Source of the DNA: Chitinophagales bacterium
GTDB lineage: Bacteria > Bacteroidota > Bacteroidia > Chitinophagales > Chitinophagaceae
Reading direction: 5' to 3'
NCBI GenBank assembly: GCA_017303855.1
Contig: JAFLBL010000014.1
Coordinates: 31,317 to 95,316, forward strand
Length of the DNA stretch: 64,000 bases
The notes under the pieces are model-generated. The model did not search any database, was not told the origin of the DNA, and worked only from the letters and a program-made list of their open reading frames with translations. Positions 47,846 to 57,887 of this stretch are shown here, piece after piece. Made by a program: the position numbers and the translations under genes. Position 1 is the stretch's first letter, and each line of letters starts with the position of its first letter.

Positions 47846-50800
47846 ATGTCTTCAACAAAAGTGAACTCAAGAGTGGATTTCGGTAAAATCAAGCACCTGG
47901 CTGAAACACCCGATCTGCTTGAAGTACAGATTCAATCGTTTAAAGAGTTTTTCCAGTTAGAAACCACCCCCGATAAGCGAAATATCGAAGGGCTGTTCCG
48001 TGTATTTAAGGATAACTTTCCGATCACGGATACCCGGAATATCTTCGTACTGGAATTCCTGGATTACTTTATCGATCCGCCCCGGTACACCATCGAAGAG
48101 TGTATGGAACGCGGGCTTACGTATGCTGTTCCACTTAAGGCTAAACTCCGCCTGAGTTGTAACGATGAAGAGCACGTGGATTTTCAGACAATCGTACAGG
48201 ATGTGTTCCTGGGCAATATTCCCTACATGACCCCCCGTGGTACCTTTGTGATCAACGGCGCTGAGCGGGTGGTCGTATCCCAGCTGCACCGTTCACCGGG
48301 TGTGTTCTTTGGTCAATCTGTTCACCCGAACGGAACCAAGATCTACTCCGCCCGTGTGATTCCTTTCAAAGGTGCCTGGATGGAGTTTGCCACGGACATC
48401 AACAACGTAATGTACGCGTATATTGACCGGAAGAAGAAGTTCCCGGTTACCACGCTGCTGCGTTCTATCGGTTATGAAACCGATAAGGATATCCTGGAGC
48501 TTTTCGGTATGGCCGATGAAGTAAAAACGGACAAAAAGACCCTTGGTAAATATGTAGGCAAACGCCTGGCTGCCCGTGTACTCCGTACCTGGGTAGAGGA
48601 TTTTGTGGATGAGGATACCGGTGAGGTGGTGTCCATTGAGCGGAACGAAATCGTGATGGAAAGGGATACCGTACTGGATGAAGAGGCTATCGATACTATT
48701 TCCGAAATGGAAGTAGCCAGCGTATTCGTTCAGCGTGAAGATGTGGGTGGAGACTACGCGATTATTTACAATACCCTGAATAAGGATACTTCCAACAGTG
48801 AGCTGGAAGCGGTACAGTTTATCTACCGTCAGCTCCGTGGTGCCGATGCGCCCGATAATGAAACCGCCCGTGGTATCATCGATAAATTATTCTTCAGCGA
48901 TAAGCGGTATGATCTCGGCGAAGTTGGCCGGTACAAAATCAACCGTAAACTGAATGTTGACCTGCCACTGGAAAAGAAAACACTGACCAAAGAGGATATC
49001 ATCCTCATCATTAAATACCTGGTACGTCTGACCAACGGTAAAGCAGAGATTGATGATATCGATCACCTGAGTAACCGTCGTGTGAGAACGGTAGGCGAGC
49101 AGTTATATGCTCAGTTCGGTGTAGGTCTGGCCCGTATGGCCCGTACGATCCGTGAGCGGATGAACGTACGCGACAATGAGGTATTTACACCGGTTGACCT
49201 GATCAATGCCCGTACACTTTCTTCTGTGATTAATTCCTTCTTCGGAACATCCCAGTTGTCCCAGTTCCTCGATCAGACCAACCCGCTTTCTGAAATCACA
49301 CACAAACGTCGTATTTCGGCACTCGGGCCGGGTGGTCTCAGCCGGGAGCGTGCCGGTTTCGAGGTACGTGACGTACACTATTCACACTACGGTCGCCTGT
49401 GTACCATTGAAACACCGGAAGGACCGAACATCGGTCTTATCTCCACGCTTTGCGTTCACGCGAAGATCAATGATATGGGCTTCATTGAAACCCCGTATCG
49501 TAAAGTGGATAACGGTAAGGTGAACATGAAGGAGCTGAACTTCCTGAGTGCGGAGGAAGAAGATCTGGCTAAAATCGCCCAGGCGAATACCCAGATTGAC
49601 GAAAAAGGTAATTTCCGTGAAGAAAGAATCCAGAGCCGTGAAACCGGTGACTTCCCGATTCTTGATAAAGCGGATGTGGAATATATGGACGTAGCCCCCA
49701 ACCAGATTGTGGGACTGAGTGCTTCCCTGATTCCGTTCCTGGAGCATGATGATGCCAACCGTGCCCTGATGGGTTCAAACATGCAACGTCAGGCTGTACC
49801 GCTGCTGCGTCCGGATGTGCCTATTGTAGGTACCGGTCTCGAAGGAAAAGCAGCCCGTGATGCGAGGATCCAGATTCACTCTGAAGGAGAAGGTGTGGTG
49901 GAGTTTGTGGATGCGAATGAAATACATGTACGCTACGACCGCGACGCGGCTGAGAAACTGGTCAGCTTTGAAGATGACCTGCGTATATACAGACTCACAA
50001 AATTCATCAAGACCAACCAGGAAACCTGTATCAACCTTTGCCCGGCTGTGAAGAAAGGACAAAAGGTGAAGAAAGGCGACTTCCTGACCGAAGGATATGC
50101 CACGCAGAATGGTGAACTCGCTCTTGGTAAAAACCTGAAAGTGGCCTTCATGCCCTGGAAAGGTTACAACTTCGAGGATGCGATTGTAATCAGTGAAAGA
50201 GTGGTGAAAGAAGATATGTTTACCTCCGTTCACATTTCTGAATATGAACTGGAAGTGCGCGATACCAAACTGGGTGAGGAAGAGCTGACGCCGGATATTC
50301 CCAACGTTTCAGAAGAAGCCACCAAAGACCTGGATGAGAACGGTATTATCCGTATCGGTGCCCAGGTAAAAGAAGGCGACATCCTGATTGGAAAAATCAC
50401 GCCGAAAGGAGAAAGCGATCCTACACCGGAAGAGAAACTGCTCCGTGCCATCTTCGGTGATAAAGCCGGTGATGCCAAAGACGCTTCCCTGAAAGCACCG
50501 AATGGTGTGGAAGGCGTGGTGATCGGTAAGAAACTTTTCCAGCGCGCGAAGAAAGATAAGAATGCCAAAGTGCGCGAGAAAGCGGCTATTGAAAAACTGG
50601 AGAAAGTACACGAGAAGAATGAAACAGACCTGATGGAAGTGCTGCTGGAAAAACTGACCACGCTGTTGCGTGAGCATGTTTCTTCCGGTGTAAGCAACAA
50701 CTTCGGGGAAATACAGATCGGTAAAGGCGCCAAGTTCACGGAGAAAAACCTGCGCGGACTGGATTATGCCAATATTAATCCGCTGGGCTGGACAGGTGAT

Positions 50801-51649
50801 GCGAAAGTGGATGACCAGATCAATACCCTGCTGCACAACTATAACATCAAGTTCAACGAAGAACTGGGTCGTTACAAACGCGAGAAATTCAACATCAGTA
50901 TCGGGGATGAATTACCAGCTGGTGTACTGAAACTGGCGAAAGTATACCTCGCGGTTAAACGTAAACTGAAAGTGGGTGATAAAATGGCCGGACGTCACGG
51001 TAACAAAGGTATCGTGGCCAAAATCGTACGCCAGGAAGATATGCCGTTTCTTGAAGACGGAACGCCGGTGGATGTGGTACTGAACCCGCTGGGTGTACCG
51101 AGTCGTATGAACCTCGGTCAGATTTATGAAACCATCCTTGGCTGGACCGGTCAGAAACTGGGATTGAAATTCGCCACGCCCATCTTTGATGGTGCTTCCG
51201 TCGACGAGATCGCTTCCTATTGTAAGGATGCCAATATCCCGATGTATGGTCACACCTATCTGTATGATGGAGAGACCGGAGAGCGTTTCCACCAGAAAGC
51301 AACCGTGGGTATCATTTACGTGATCAAACTGCACCACATGGTGGATGATAAGATGCACGCCCGTTCTATCGGACCGTACAGTCTTATTACGCAGCAGCCG
51401 CTCGGTGGTAAAGCCCAGTTTGGTGGTCAGCGTTTCGGGGAAATGGAAGTGTGGGCGCTTGAAGCCTACGGTGCTTCCAATATCCTCCAGGAACTGCTTA
51501 CCATTAAATCGGATGATATCATCGGTCGTGCGAAAACGTATGAATCTATTGTGAAAGGAGAGAACGTTCCCAGAGCCGGGGTGCCTGAGTCCTTCAATGT
51601 ACTTGTACATGAACTGAGAGGACTGGGGCTGGATCTCAAATTTGAATAA
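47846..51649 (+). CDS. rpoB: RNA polymerase beta subunit
   Basis: 1267 residues, full length. Seen: HRSPGVFFGQS (residues about 150-160), the rifampicin region FFGTSQLSQFLDQTNPLSEITHKRRISALGPGG (in parts, about 460-500), GYNFEDAIVISE (about 770), the active-site GDKMAGRHGNKG (about 1045) and the C-terminal VLVHELRGLGLDL. The Ser and His of the rifampicin region are the wild-type residues, so no resistance change is evident there. It is followed by rpoC after 135 nt containing a palindromic element. Confidence 0.99.
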   Translation: MSSTKVNSRVDFGKIKHLAETPDLLEVQIQSFKEFFQLETTPDKRNIEGLFRVFKDNFPITDTRNIFVLEFLDYFIDPPRYTIEECMERGLTYAVPLKAKLRLSCNDEEHVDFQTIVQDVFLGNIPYMTPRGTFVINGAERVVVSQLHRSPGVFFGQSVHPNGTKIYSARVIPFKGAWMEFATDINNVMYAYIDRKKKFPVTTLLRSIGYETDKDILELFGMADEVKTDKKTLGKYVGKRLAARVLRTWVEDFVDEDTGEVVSIERNEIVMERDTVLDEEAIDTISEMEVASVFVQREDVGGDYAIIYNTLNKDTSNSELEAVQFIYRQLRGADAPDNETARGIIDKLFFSDKRYDLGEVGRYKINRKLNVDLPLEKKTLTKEDIILIIKYLVRLTNGKAEIDDIDHLSNRRVRTVGEQLYAQFGVGLARMARTIRERMNVRDNEVFTPVDLINARTLSSVINSFFGTSQLSQFLDQTNPLSEITHKRRISALGPGGLSRERAGFEVRDVHYSHYGRLCTIETPEGPNIGLISTLCVHAKINDMGFIETPYRKVDNGKVNMKELNFLSAEEEDLAKIAQANTQIDEKGNFREERIQSRETGDFPILDKADVEYMDVAPNQIVGLSASLIPFLEHDDANRALMGSNMQRQAVPLLRPDVPIVGTGLEGKAARDARIQIHSEGEGVVEFVDANEIHVRYDRDAAEKLVSFEDDLRIYRLTKFIKTNQETCINLCPAVKKGQKVKKGDFLTEGYATQNGELALGKNLKVAFMPWKGYNFEDAIVISERVVKEDMFTSVHISEYELEVRDTKLGEEELTPDIPNVSEEATKDLDENGIIRIGAQVKEGDILIGKITPKGESDPTPEEKLLRAIFGDKAGDAKDASLKAPNGVEGVVIGKKLFQRAKKDKNAKVREKAAIEKLEKVHEKNETDLMEVLLEKLTTLLREHVSSGVSNNFGEIQIGKGAKFTEKNLRGLDYANINPLGWTGDAKVDDQINTLLHNYNIKFNEELGRYKREKFNISIGDELPAGVLKLAKVYLAVKRKLKVGDKMAGRHGNKGIVAKIVRQEDMPFLEDGTPVDVVLNPLGVPSRMNLGQIYETILGWTGQKLGLKFATPIFDGASVDEIASYCKDANIPMYGHTYLYDGETGERFHQKATVGIIYVIKLHHMVDDKMHARSIGPYSLITQQPLGGKAQFGGQRFGEMEVWALEAYGASNILQELLTIKSDDIIGRAKTYESIVKGENVPRAGVPESFNVLVHELRGLGLDLKFE

Positions 51650-51651
51650 GT

Positions 51652-51739
51652 AAAAAATCAAAAGTAAAAAACCCTGCTGTCGGAATATTTCCCTGCTGTC
51701 AGTAAGGTCGGCTTAACGGATTTTTACTTTTGACTTTTT
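51652..51739. repeat. Inverted repeat between rpoB and rpoC
   Basis: The left arm (51653-51673, around AAATCAAAAGTAAAAAACCC) and the right arm (51718-51739) pair over about 22 bases with two mismatches. The loop of about 44 nt holds two copies of CCCTGCTGTC (51672-51681, 51691-51700). The arm ends CAAAAGTA/TACTTTTG resemble the element after tuf. Confidence 0.75.
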
Positions 51740-51784
51740 CATTTTGAATTAACTAATCAGGGTCTAACAACTATAAAGTAAATT

Positions 51785-54700
51785 ATGGCTATCAGAAAAG
51801 AAAATCGTCCAAAAGCGGCTTTTTCAAAGATCACCATTGGTCTGGCTTCACCGGATACCATCCTGGAAAGAAGTTATGGTGAGATATTAAAGCCTGAAAC
51901 GATCAACTATCGTACGTACAAACCGGAAAGAGATGGTTTGTTCTGCGAAAGAATCTTTGGTCCTGTTAAAGATTACGAATGTGCCTGCGGTAAGTACAAG
52001 CGTATCCGGTATAAGGGTATCGTGTGCGACCGTTGTGGTGTGGAAGTAACAGAGAAAAAAGTCCGCCGTGAAAGGATGGGACATATCAAACTGGTAGTGC
52101 CGGTAGTACATATCTGGTATTTTAAATCTCTTCCTAATAAGATCGGTTACCTGCTGGGCGTAAGCTCCAAGAAGCTGGAGACCATTGTTTATTATGAAAG
52201 ATATGTGGTGATCCAGTCCGGTATCCGTGCGGATAAAGGACAGAATATGGGTGACCTCCTGACAGAAGAGGAATACCTCGATATCCTCGATACATTGCCT
52301 AAGGATAACCAGTATCTGCCGGATGATGATCCGAATAAATTTATTGCCAAGATGGGTGCCGAAGCGGTGCATGATATGCTCGCACGCATTGATCTTGACC
52401 AGTTATCATTTGACCTGCGGAATGCCGCCGCCACTGAAACTTCTCAGCAACGTAAAGCCGATGCGCTGAAGCGGCTGAGTGTGGTGGAAGCTTTCCGTGA
52501 TGCCAATACAAGAATCACGAATCGTCCGGAATGGATGGTTATGCAGTATATCCCGGTTATTCCGCCGGAACTGCGTCCCCTCGTTCCCCTGGATGGTGGC
52601 CGTTTTGCTTCTTCTGACCTGAATGACCTGTATCGCCGGGTGATTATCCGGAATAACCGGCTGAAGCGTTTGTTAGAAATCAAAGCGCCTGAAGTGATCC
52701 TGCGTAACGAAAAACGTATGCTGCAGGAAGCCGTGGATTCCCTGTTTGATAACAGCCGTAAGTCCAACGCCGTTAAAGCGGAAGGCGGACGTGCCCTGAA
52801 ATCATTGAGTGATGTACTGAAAGGTAAACAAGGTCGTTTCCGTCAGAACCTGCTTGGTAAACGTGTGGACTACTCCGGTCGTTCTGTAATCGTGGTAGGA
52901 CCTGAACTGAAACTCCATGAGTGCGGTCTTCCGAAAGATATGGCGGCTGAATTGTTTAAGCCGTTTATCATCCGTAAACTGATTGAAAGAGGTATCGTTA
53001 AAACCGTGAAGTCTGCCCGTAAACTGGTGGATAAGAAGGAAGCGGTGGTATGGGATATCCTTGAAAATATTCTGAAAGGTCACCCGGTAATGCTGAACCG
53101 TGCCCCTACACTGCACCGTTTGTCCATCCAGGCCTTCCAGCCCAAACTGATTGAAGGAAAAGCGATCCAGCTGCACCCGCTTGTAACGTCAGCGTTCAAC
53201 GCCGACTTTGATGGTGACCAGATGGCGGTACACGTGCCCCTGAGCCATGCGGCTATCCTGGAAGCACAGTTACTGATGCTGGCCTCACATAACATCCTGA
53301 ACCCACAGAATGGTACGCCGATTACCCTGCCTTCTCAGGACATGGTACTGGGTCTGTACTATATCACTAAGGGAAAGAAAACTAACGAAACGGAAACGGT
53401 TCGTGGTCAGGGTAAAATATTCTATTCTGCAGAAGAGGTTATTATCGCGTATAATGAGCGCGTGGTGGACCTGCATGCCTGGATAAAGGTGAAAACCAAT
53501 ATCCGTAATGCGGATGGTCTGCTCGAACACAAACTGATCGAAACCACCGTGGGTCGCGTACTGTTTAACCAGCACGTACCTGCTGAAGTAGGTTTTGTAA
53601 ATGCCCTGCTGACTAAAAAGAATCTCCGGGAGATCATTGGTGACATTATTAAAATCACCAACGTACCGAAAACGGCGAAGTTCCTGGACGATATCAAACA
53701 GCTTGGTTTCCGTACCGCCTTCCAGGGTGGTCTGTCCTTCAACATCAATGACCTGATTATCCCGGATGAGAAAGAAGAAATGCTGGGTAATGCAAAAGGG
53801 GAAGTAGATGAGGTATGGGACAGCTACAATATGGGTCTGATCACCAATAACGAACGGTATAACCAGATCGTGGATATCTGGAGCCGTGTGGATACCCGTA
53901 TTACAGAAACGCTGATCCGTGAACTGGCCAACGATAAACAAGGTTTCAACTCAGTATACATGATGCTTGATTCCGGTGCCCGTGGTTCCAAACAGCAGAT
54001 CAAACAGCTGGCTGGTATCCGGGGATTGATGGCCAAGCCCCGTAAATCAGGATCTACCGGTTCTGAGATCATTGAGAACCCGATCCTGTCCAACTTCAAA
54101 GGCGGTCTGAACGTATTGGATTACTTTATCTCTACGCACGGTGCCCGTAAAGGTCTGGCGGATACGGCCCTTAAAACAGCCGATGCCGGTTACCTGACCC
54201 GTCGTCTGGTGGATGTGGCACAGGATGTGGTGATCACCGAAGAGGATTGCGGTACACTGCGTGGTATTGCCACTTCCGCATTAAAAGATAATGAAGATAT
54301 CATTGAACCGTTGAGCGACAGGCTGGCGGGTCGTACATCACTGCATGATGTATATGATCCGGTAAATGACAACCTGATTGTGGCTGGCGGAGATGAAATC
54401 ACAATTGATATTGCCCGCAAAATTGAAGAGGCCGGTATTGAAACGGTGGAAATCCGTTCTGTACTGACCTGCGAAAGCAAGCGTGGTGTATGTGTGAAGT
54501 GTTATGGTAAAAACCTGGCTTCAGGCAACATCGCTCAGAAAGGGGATGCAGTTGGTATCATTGCTGCCCAGTCCATTGGTGAGCCGGGTACACAGCTGAC
54601 CCTGCGTACCTTCCACGTGGGTGGTGTGGCCGGTTCCGCTTCTGTGGAATCTACCCTGCTTGCGAAATTTGAAGGAACAATCCAGTTCGATGGTCTACGT

Positions 54701-56077
54701 ACCGTTGTGGTGGAAAATAATGAAGGCGATAAATCACAGGTAGTTATTGGTCGTACAGGTGAAGTACGGATTATCGATACCAAGAATGATCGTCTGCTGA
54801 TCACCAATAACATTCCTTATGGTGCAACCCTGAGTGTGAAAGACGGACAGAAGGTAAGTAAGGGAGACGCGCTTTGTTCATGGGATCCGTTCAACAACGT
54901 TATCATGGCCGAGATCAACGGTACCGTGAAGTTTGAGAATGTACTCGATGGTATCACTTACCGCGAAGAAGCGGATGAGCAAACCGGTCACCGTGAGAAA
55001 GTGGTTATTGAAACACGTGATAAAACAAAGATTCCTTCCATTGTTGTTGAAGGCAAGGATAAGAAATCATATAACCTGCCAACCGGAAGCCATATTATCA
55101 TGGAAGAAGGGGATGAGGTGAAAGCCGGACAGGTTATTGTGAAGATCCCGCGTATCCTCGGTAAACTGAGAGATATCACCGGGGGTCTGCCCCGTGTTAC
55201 GGAACTCTTTGAAGCCCGTAACCCGAGCAACCCGGCCGTGGTTTCTGAAATTGACGGGGTGGTGGTCATGGGTGCCATTAAACGTGGTAACCGTGAGATC
55301 ATCATTGAAGCTAAGGACGGTGTTCAGAAAAAATACCTGGTTCCCCTGACCCGCCAGATCCTGGCGCAGGACGGCGACTTTGTAAAAGCCGGTGCTTCAC
55401 TGAGTGACGGACAGATTGCTCCGTTCGATATCCTCTCTATCAAAGGTCCGTTTGCCGTACAGGAGTATGTGGTAAATGAGATCCAGGAGGTATATCGTTT
55501 ACAGGGTGTGAAGATCAACGACAAACACATTGAAGTTATCGTACGCCAGATGATGCGGAAAGTTAATATCGTTGATCCGGGAGATACCCGTTTCCTCGAA
55601 GATGATCTGACCGATAAGTTTGACTTCGTGGAAGAAAACGATTATATCTTCGATAAGAAAGTGGTAACAGAAGTGGGCGATAGCACACGTCTGCGTGCCG
55701 GTCAGATTGTTAGCCTGCGTGAAGTAAGGGAAGAAAACTCCATCCTTCGCCGCAGTGATAAGAACCTGGTGGAATACCGCGACGCCAAACCCGCTACTTC
55801 CTCGCCGACCCTGCTGGGTATTACGAAGGCGTCACTGGGGGTACCGAGCTGGATATCTGCCGCATCCTTCCAGGAGACAACTAAAGTGCTTTCTTCCGCA
55901 GCTATCAATGGTAAGACCGATTCCATGCTGGGACTGAAAGAGAACGTAATCACCGGACATCCGATTCCGGCTGGTACAGGTCTCCGCGACTTTGAAAGTA
56001 TGATTGTGGGCAGCAAGGAGGAGTATGAACTGCTCCAGACCACCCGCGAAGCCATGTCTTTCGATGACGAAGAGTAA
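51785..56077 (+). CDS. rpoC: RNA polymerase beta' subunit
   Basis: 1430 residues. The N-terminal zinc finger has CACGKYKRIRYKGIVCDRCG (about 66-85). The catalytic Mg site is FNADFDGDQMAVHVP (about 469-483), and a second zinc site has CESKRGVCVKCYG (about 898-910). The bridge helix and trigger loop follow, for example SIGEPGTQLTLRTFHVGG (about 928-945). A terminator ends the rpoBC unit. Confidence 0.99.
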   Translation: MAIRKENRPKAAFSKITIGLASPDTILERSYGEILKPETINYRTYKPERDGLFCERIFGPVKDYECACGKYKRIRYKGIVCDRCGVEVTEKKVRRERMGHIKLVVPVVHIWYFKSLPNKIGYLLGVSSKKLETIVYYERYVVIQSGIRADKGQNMGDLLTEEEYLDILDTLPKDNQYLPDDDPNKFIAKMGAEAVHDMLARIDLDQLSFDLRNAAATETSQQRKADALKRLSVVEAFRDANTRITNRPEWMVMQYIPVIPPELRPLVPLDGGRFASSDLNDLYRRVIIRNNRLKRLLEIKAPEVILRNEKRMLQEAVDSLFDNSRKSNAVKAEGGRALKSLSDVLKGKQGRFRQNLLGKRVDYSGRSVIVVGPELKLHECGLPKDMAAELFKPFIIRKLIERGIVKTVKSARKLVDKKEAVVWDILENILKGHPVMLNRAPTLHRLSIQAFQPKLIEGKAIQLHPLVTSAFNADFDGDQMAVHVPLSHAAILEAQLLMLASHNILNPQNGTPITLPSQDMVLGLYYITKGKKTNETETVRGQGKIFYSAEEVIIAYNERVVDLHAWIKVKTNIRNADGLLEHKLIETTVGRVLFNQHVPAEVGFVNALLTKKNLREIIGDIIKITNVPKTAKFLDDIKQLGFRTAFQGGLSFNINDLIIPDEKEEMLGNAKGEVDEVWDSYNMGLITNNERYNQIVDIWSRVDTRITETLIRELANDKQGFNSVYMMLDSGARGSKQQIKQLAGIRGLMAKPRKSGSTGSEIIENPILSNFKGGLNVLDYFISTHGARKGLADTALKTADAGYLTRRLVDVAQDVVITEEDCGTLRGIATSALKDNEDIIEPLSDRLAGRTSLHDVYDPVNDNLIVAGGDEITIDIARKIEEAGIETVEIRSVLTCESKRGVCVKCYGKNLASGNIAQKGDAVGIIAAQSIGEPGTQLTLRTFHVGGVAGSASVESTLLAKFEGTIQFDGLRTVVVENNEGDKSQVVIGRTGEVRIIDTKNDRLLITNNIPYGATLSVKDGQKVSKGDALCSWDPFNNVIMAEINGTVKFENVLDGITYREEADEQTGHREKVVIETRDKTKIPSIVVEGKDKKSYNLPTGSHIIMEEGDEVKAGQVIVKIPRILGKLRDITGGLPRVTELFEARNPSNPAVVSEIDGVVVMGAIKRGNREIIIEAKDGVQKKYLVPLTRQILAQDGDFVKAGASLSDGQIAPFDILSIKGPFAVQEYVVNEIQEVYRLQGVKINDKHIEVIVRQMMRKVNIVDPGDTRFLEDDLTDKFDFVEENDYIFDKKVVTEVGDSTRLRAGQIVSLREVREENSILRRSDKNLVEYRDAKPATSSPTLLGITKASLGVPSWISAASFQETTKVLSSAAINGKTDSMLGLKENVITGHPIPAGTGLRDFESMIVGSKEEYELLQTTREAMSFDDEE

Positions 56078-56101
56078 TACGCTTTAGCAGCATCATATTA
56101 C

Positions 56102-56134
56102 GGGCTGCACCGGTTCAGGTGCAGCCCTTTTTTT
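56102..56134 (+). terminator. Terminator after rpoC
   Basis: Perfect 10-bp GC-rich stem GGGCTGCACC/GGTGCAGCCC with a 6-nt loop and a T-run. Confidence 0.95.
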
Positions 56135-56179
56135 CTGAAAACAAGGCCTGTTAAGGCTTTCATAAAGTACCTGATTCCT

Positions 56180-56187
56180 TATATTTG
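56180..56187 (+). promoter_or_regulatory. -7 box for the Skp-like gene (TATATTTG)
   Basis: A TAnnTTTG match 27 nt before the ATG at 56215, after the rpoC terminator. Confidence 0.45.
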
Positions 56188-56214
56188 CCCGCCTATTAGT
56201 AGTTATTTTGTAAA

Positions 56215-56826
56215 ATGATTGGGATGAAAAATGGATTGTTGATCTGGAATGCCTTCCTTACCCTTGGAATCGGCTATTTGTTATTTGCCCAGTTTGGTGG
56301 CAAAAAAGCGGTGAAGCCTTCAACGGCCAATACCGGAAATGCAGGCGGAGAGAAAGCGGCATTTAAAATCGCCTATTTCGAAATGGATTCACTGGCTTCC
56401 AGCTTTGATATGGTAAAAGAACTGAAAGCAGAAATGCTGAAAAGGGAAGATGCCATTAATAATGAACTGGAAAAGCTTTCCAGGAACCTGCAGCAGAAAT
56501 TTAATTATTACCAGCAGCAGGCCAATTCAGGCGCCCTGACACAGGAGCAATCTGAAGCCGCCAGCAGGGATATGAAGAACATGGATGATGAAATGAAGAA
56601 CCGTAAACAGGCACTGGATACGGAATACAGTGACTTTGTGATGCGTCGTCAGAATGAAATCAAATCCAAAATCGAAGCATTCCTGAAAGAGTACAACAAG
56701 ACAAAAGACTATTCGTATATCGTCTCCTATGAGCAGGGACTGTTTTACTACAAGGATACAGCCTATAATATCACAGCCGATGTGATTAAGGGACTGAATG
56801 AAAGTTATAAAACGAAAAAGAACTGA
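56215..56826 (+). CDS. OmpH/Skp-family periplasmic chaperone-like protein
   Basis: A 203-residue protein with an N-terminal membrane anchor or signal (about 4-25, MKNGLLIWNAFLTLGIGYLLFA), a short linker and the OmpH/Skp domain. KIAYFEMDSLASSFDMVKEL is the typical start of that domain; a long coiled-coil follows (about 75-160) with QQKFNYYQQQANSG, then AFLKEYNKTKDYSYIVSY at the end. Skp holds unfolded outer-membrane proteins in the periplasm. Bacteroidota genomes carry several copies and this one stands apart from bamA. The start at 56215 is used; ATG at 56224 is also possible. Confidence 0.85.
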   Translation: MIGMKNGLLIWNAFLTLGIGYLLFAQFGGKKAVKPSTANTGNAGGEKAAFKIAYFEMDSLASSFDMVKELKAEMLKREDAINNELEKLSRNLQQKFNYYQQQANSGALTQEQSEAASRDMKNMDDEMKNRKQALDTEYSDFVMRRQNEIKSKIEAFLKEYNKTKDYSYIVSYEQGLFYYKDTAYNITADVIKGLNESYKTKKN

Positions 56827-56830
56827 TTTG

Positions 56831-56856
56831 AAAAGCCCCGGTGTCGGGGCTTTTTT
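56831..56856 (+). terminator. Terminator after the Skp-like gene
   Basis: AAAAGCCCCG/CGGGGCTTTT stem with GTGT loop and T-run. Confidence 0.92.
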
Positions 56857-56886
56857 GTGTCCTTTTTTTCAACAGAATTATTGCGT

Positions 56887-56894
56887 TATTTTTG
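56887..56894 (+). promoter_or_regulatory. -7 box for hldA (TATTTTTG)
   Basis: A TAnnTTTG match only three bases before the hldA ATG at 56898. If used, the transcript would begin at or next to the start codon, so the mRNA would be leaderless. Confidence 0.45.
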
Positions 56895-56897
56895 GGT

Positions 56898-57887
56898 ATG
56901 GCTGATTTTAATAAATTGTTTGACGGGTTCTCCTCTCTTCACGTCGGTATCATTGGCGATGTAATGCTGGATACTTATATGTGGGGTAAGGTGGACCGTA
57001 TTTCCCCGGAAGCTCCGGTTCCTATTGTTACCCTTCAGCAGAAAGAATACCGGATCGGCGGAGCAGGGAATGTCGCACTGAACTGCCGCTCACTCGGCGC
57101 TAAAGCCTCCATACTATCCGTAACCGGTACCGACCCGGATGCCGCTGTACTCCGCGAACTGTTTAATAAAAACGGTATTGATACCTCTTACCTGGTAAGC
57201 AGCGCCTCCAGGATTACTACTAATAAAATGAGGATCATCAGCCGCAGTCAGCAGATGATGCGCCTGGATGCGGAAATCACTCGCGATCTTGATACGGCGG
57301 AAGAAGAATTGTTGCTGGAGAAAGTGCGCTTGTTTCTTGATCAGGAAAAACCAAGGGTGGTCATTCTGGAAGATTATAATAAAGGGGTACTGACAGCAAA
57401 CGTGATCCGTTCGGTGATCGCCGACTGTCAGGCCAGGCAGATAATTGTAGCCGTTGATCCCAAACGCAGAAACTTTTTCTCATATACCGGGGTGGATATT
57501 TTTAAGCCCAATCTGAAAGAAGTGCGGGATGCGTTGAATATAACCAGTGGTGACAGCGGAGCGCATGATCTGCAATCCATTCACCAGGCACTTTATAAGG
57601 AATTGCAACACCGGATTTCCTTTATCACCCTCTCTGAAAAAGGCGTGTTTTATCAGCAGGGCAACGATGGACAGATCATTCCTTCACATATCCGGAATAT
57701 TGCCGATGTATCCGGTGCAGGGGATACGGTAATCGCCGTGGCTTCGCTGGTCTATGCCGCTACCAATGATGTACGGCTGATGGCCGAGATGGCGAATATT
57801 GCCGGCGGACTGGTATGCGAAGAAGTAGGTACAGCCGCCATTAATAAAGAGAAACTGCAACAGGAATGTGAACTATTGCTTGGTTGA
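56898..57887 (+). CDS. hldA: D-glycero-beta-D-manno-heptose-7-phosphate kinase (RfaE domain I)
   Basis: Makes heptose 1,7-bisphosphate on the way to ADP-heptose for the LPS core. 329 residues, a single PfkB-type kinase domain without the adenylyltransferase domain of bifunctional HldE. Seen: GDVMLDTYMWGKVDRISPEAPVP (in two parts, about 20-42), RIGGAGNVALN (about 52-62) and the C-terminal signature SGAGDTVIAVASL (about 274-286) with the catalytic Asp. ATG at 56898 is chosen; an in-frame GTG at 56841 lies inside the terminator. The gene's end overlaps the convergent membrane protein gene by 15 nt. The partner HldC is not in the window. Confidence 0.94.
   Translation: MADFNKLFDGFSSLHVGIIGDVMLDTYMWGKVDRISPEAPVPIVTLQQKEYRIGGAGNVALNCRSLGAKASILSVTGTDPDAAVLRELFNKNGIDTSYLVSSASRITTNKMRIISRSQQMMRLDAEITRDLDTAEEELLLEKVRLFLDQEKPRVVILEDYNKGVLTANVIRSVIADCQARQIIVAVDPKRRNFFSYTGVDIFKPNLKEVRDALNITSGDSGAHDLQSIHQALYKELQHRISFITLSEKGVFYQQGNDGQIIPSHIRNIADVSGAGDTVIAVASLVYAATNDVRLMAEMANIAGGLVCEEVGTAAINKEKLQQECELLLG

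Noticed and set aside
50912..51661. Open frame of 249 codons antisense to rpoB
   Set aside because: Opposite strand of a conserved gene with biased codons; no recognisable protein and no start context.
56841..56897. Upstream extension of hldA from an in-frame GTG
   Set aside because: It lies inside the terminator of the preceding gene and upstream of the -7 box; the kinase N-terminus fits the ATG at 56898.
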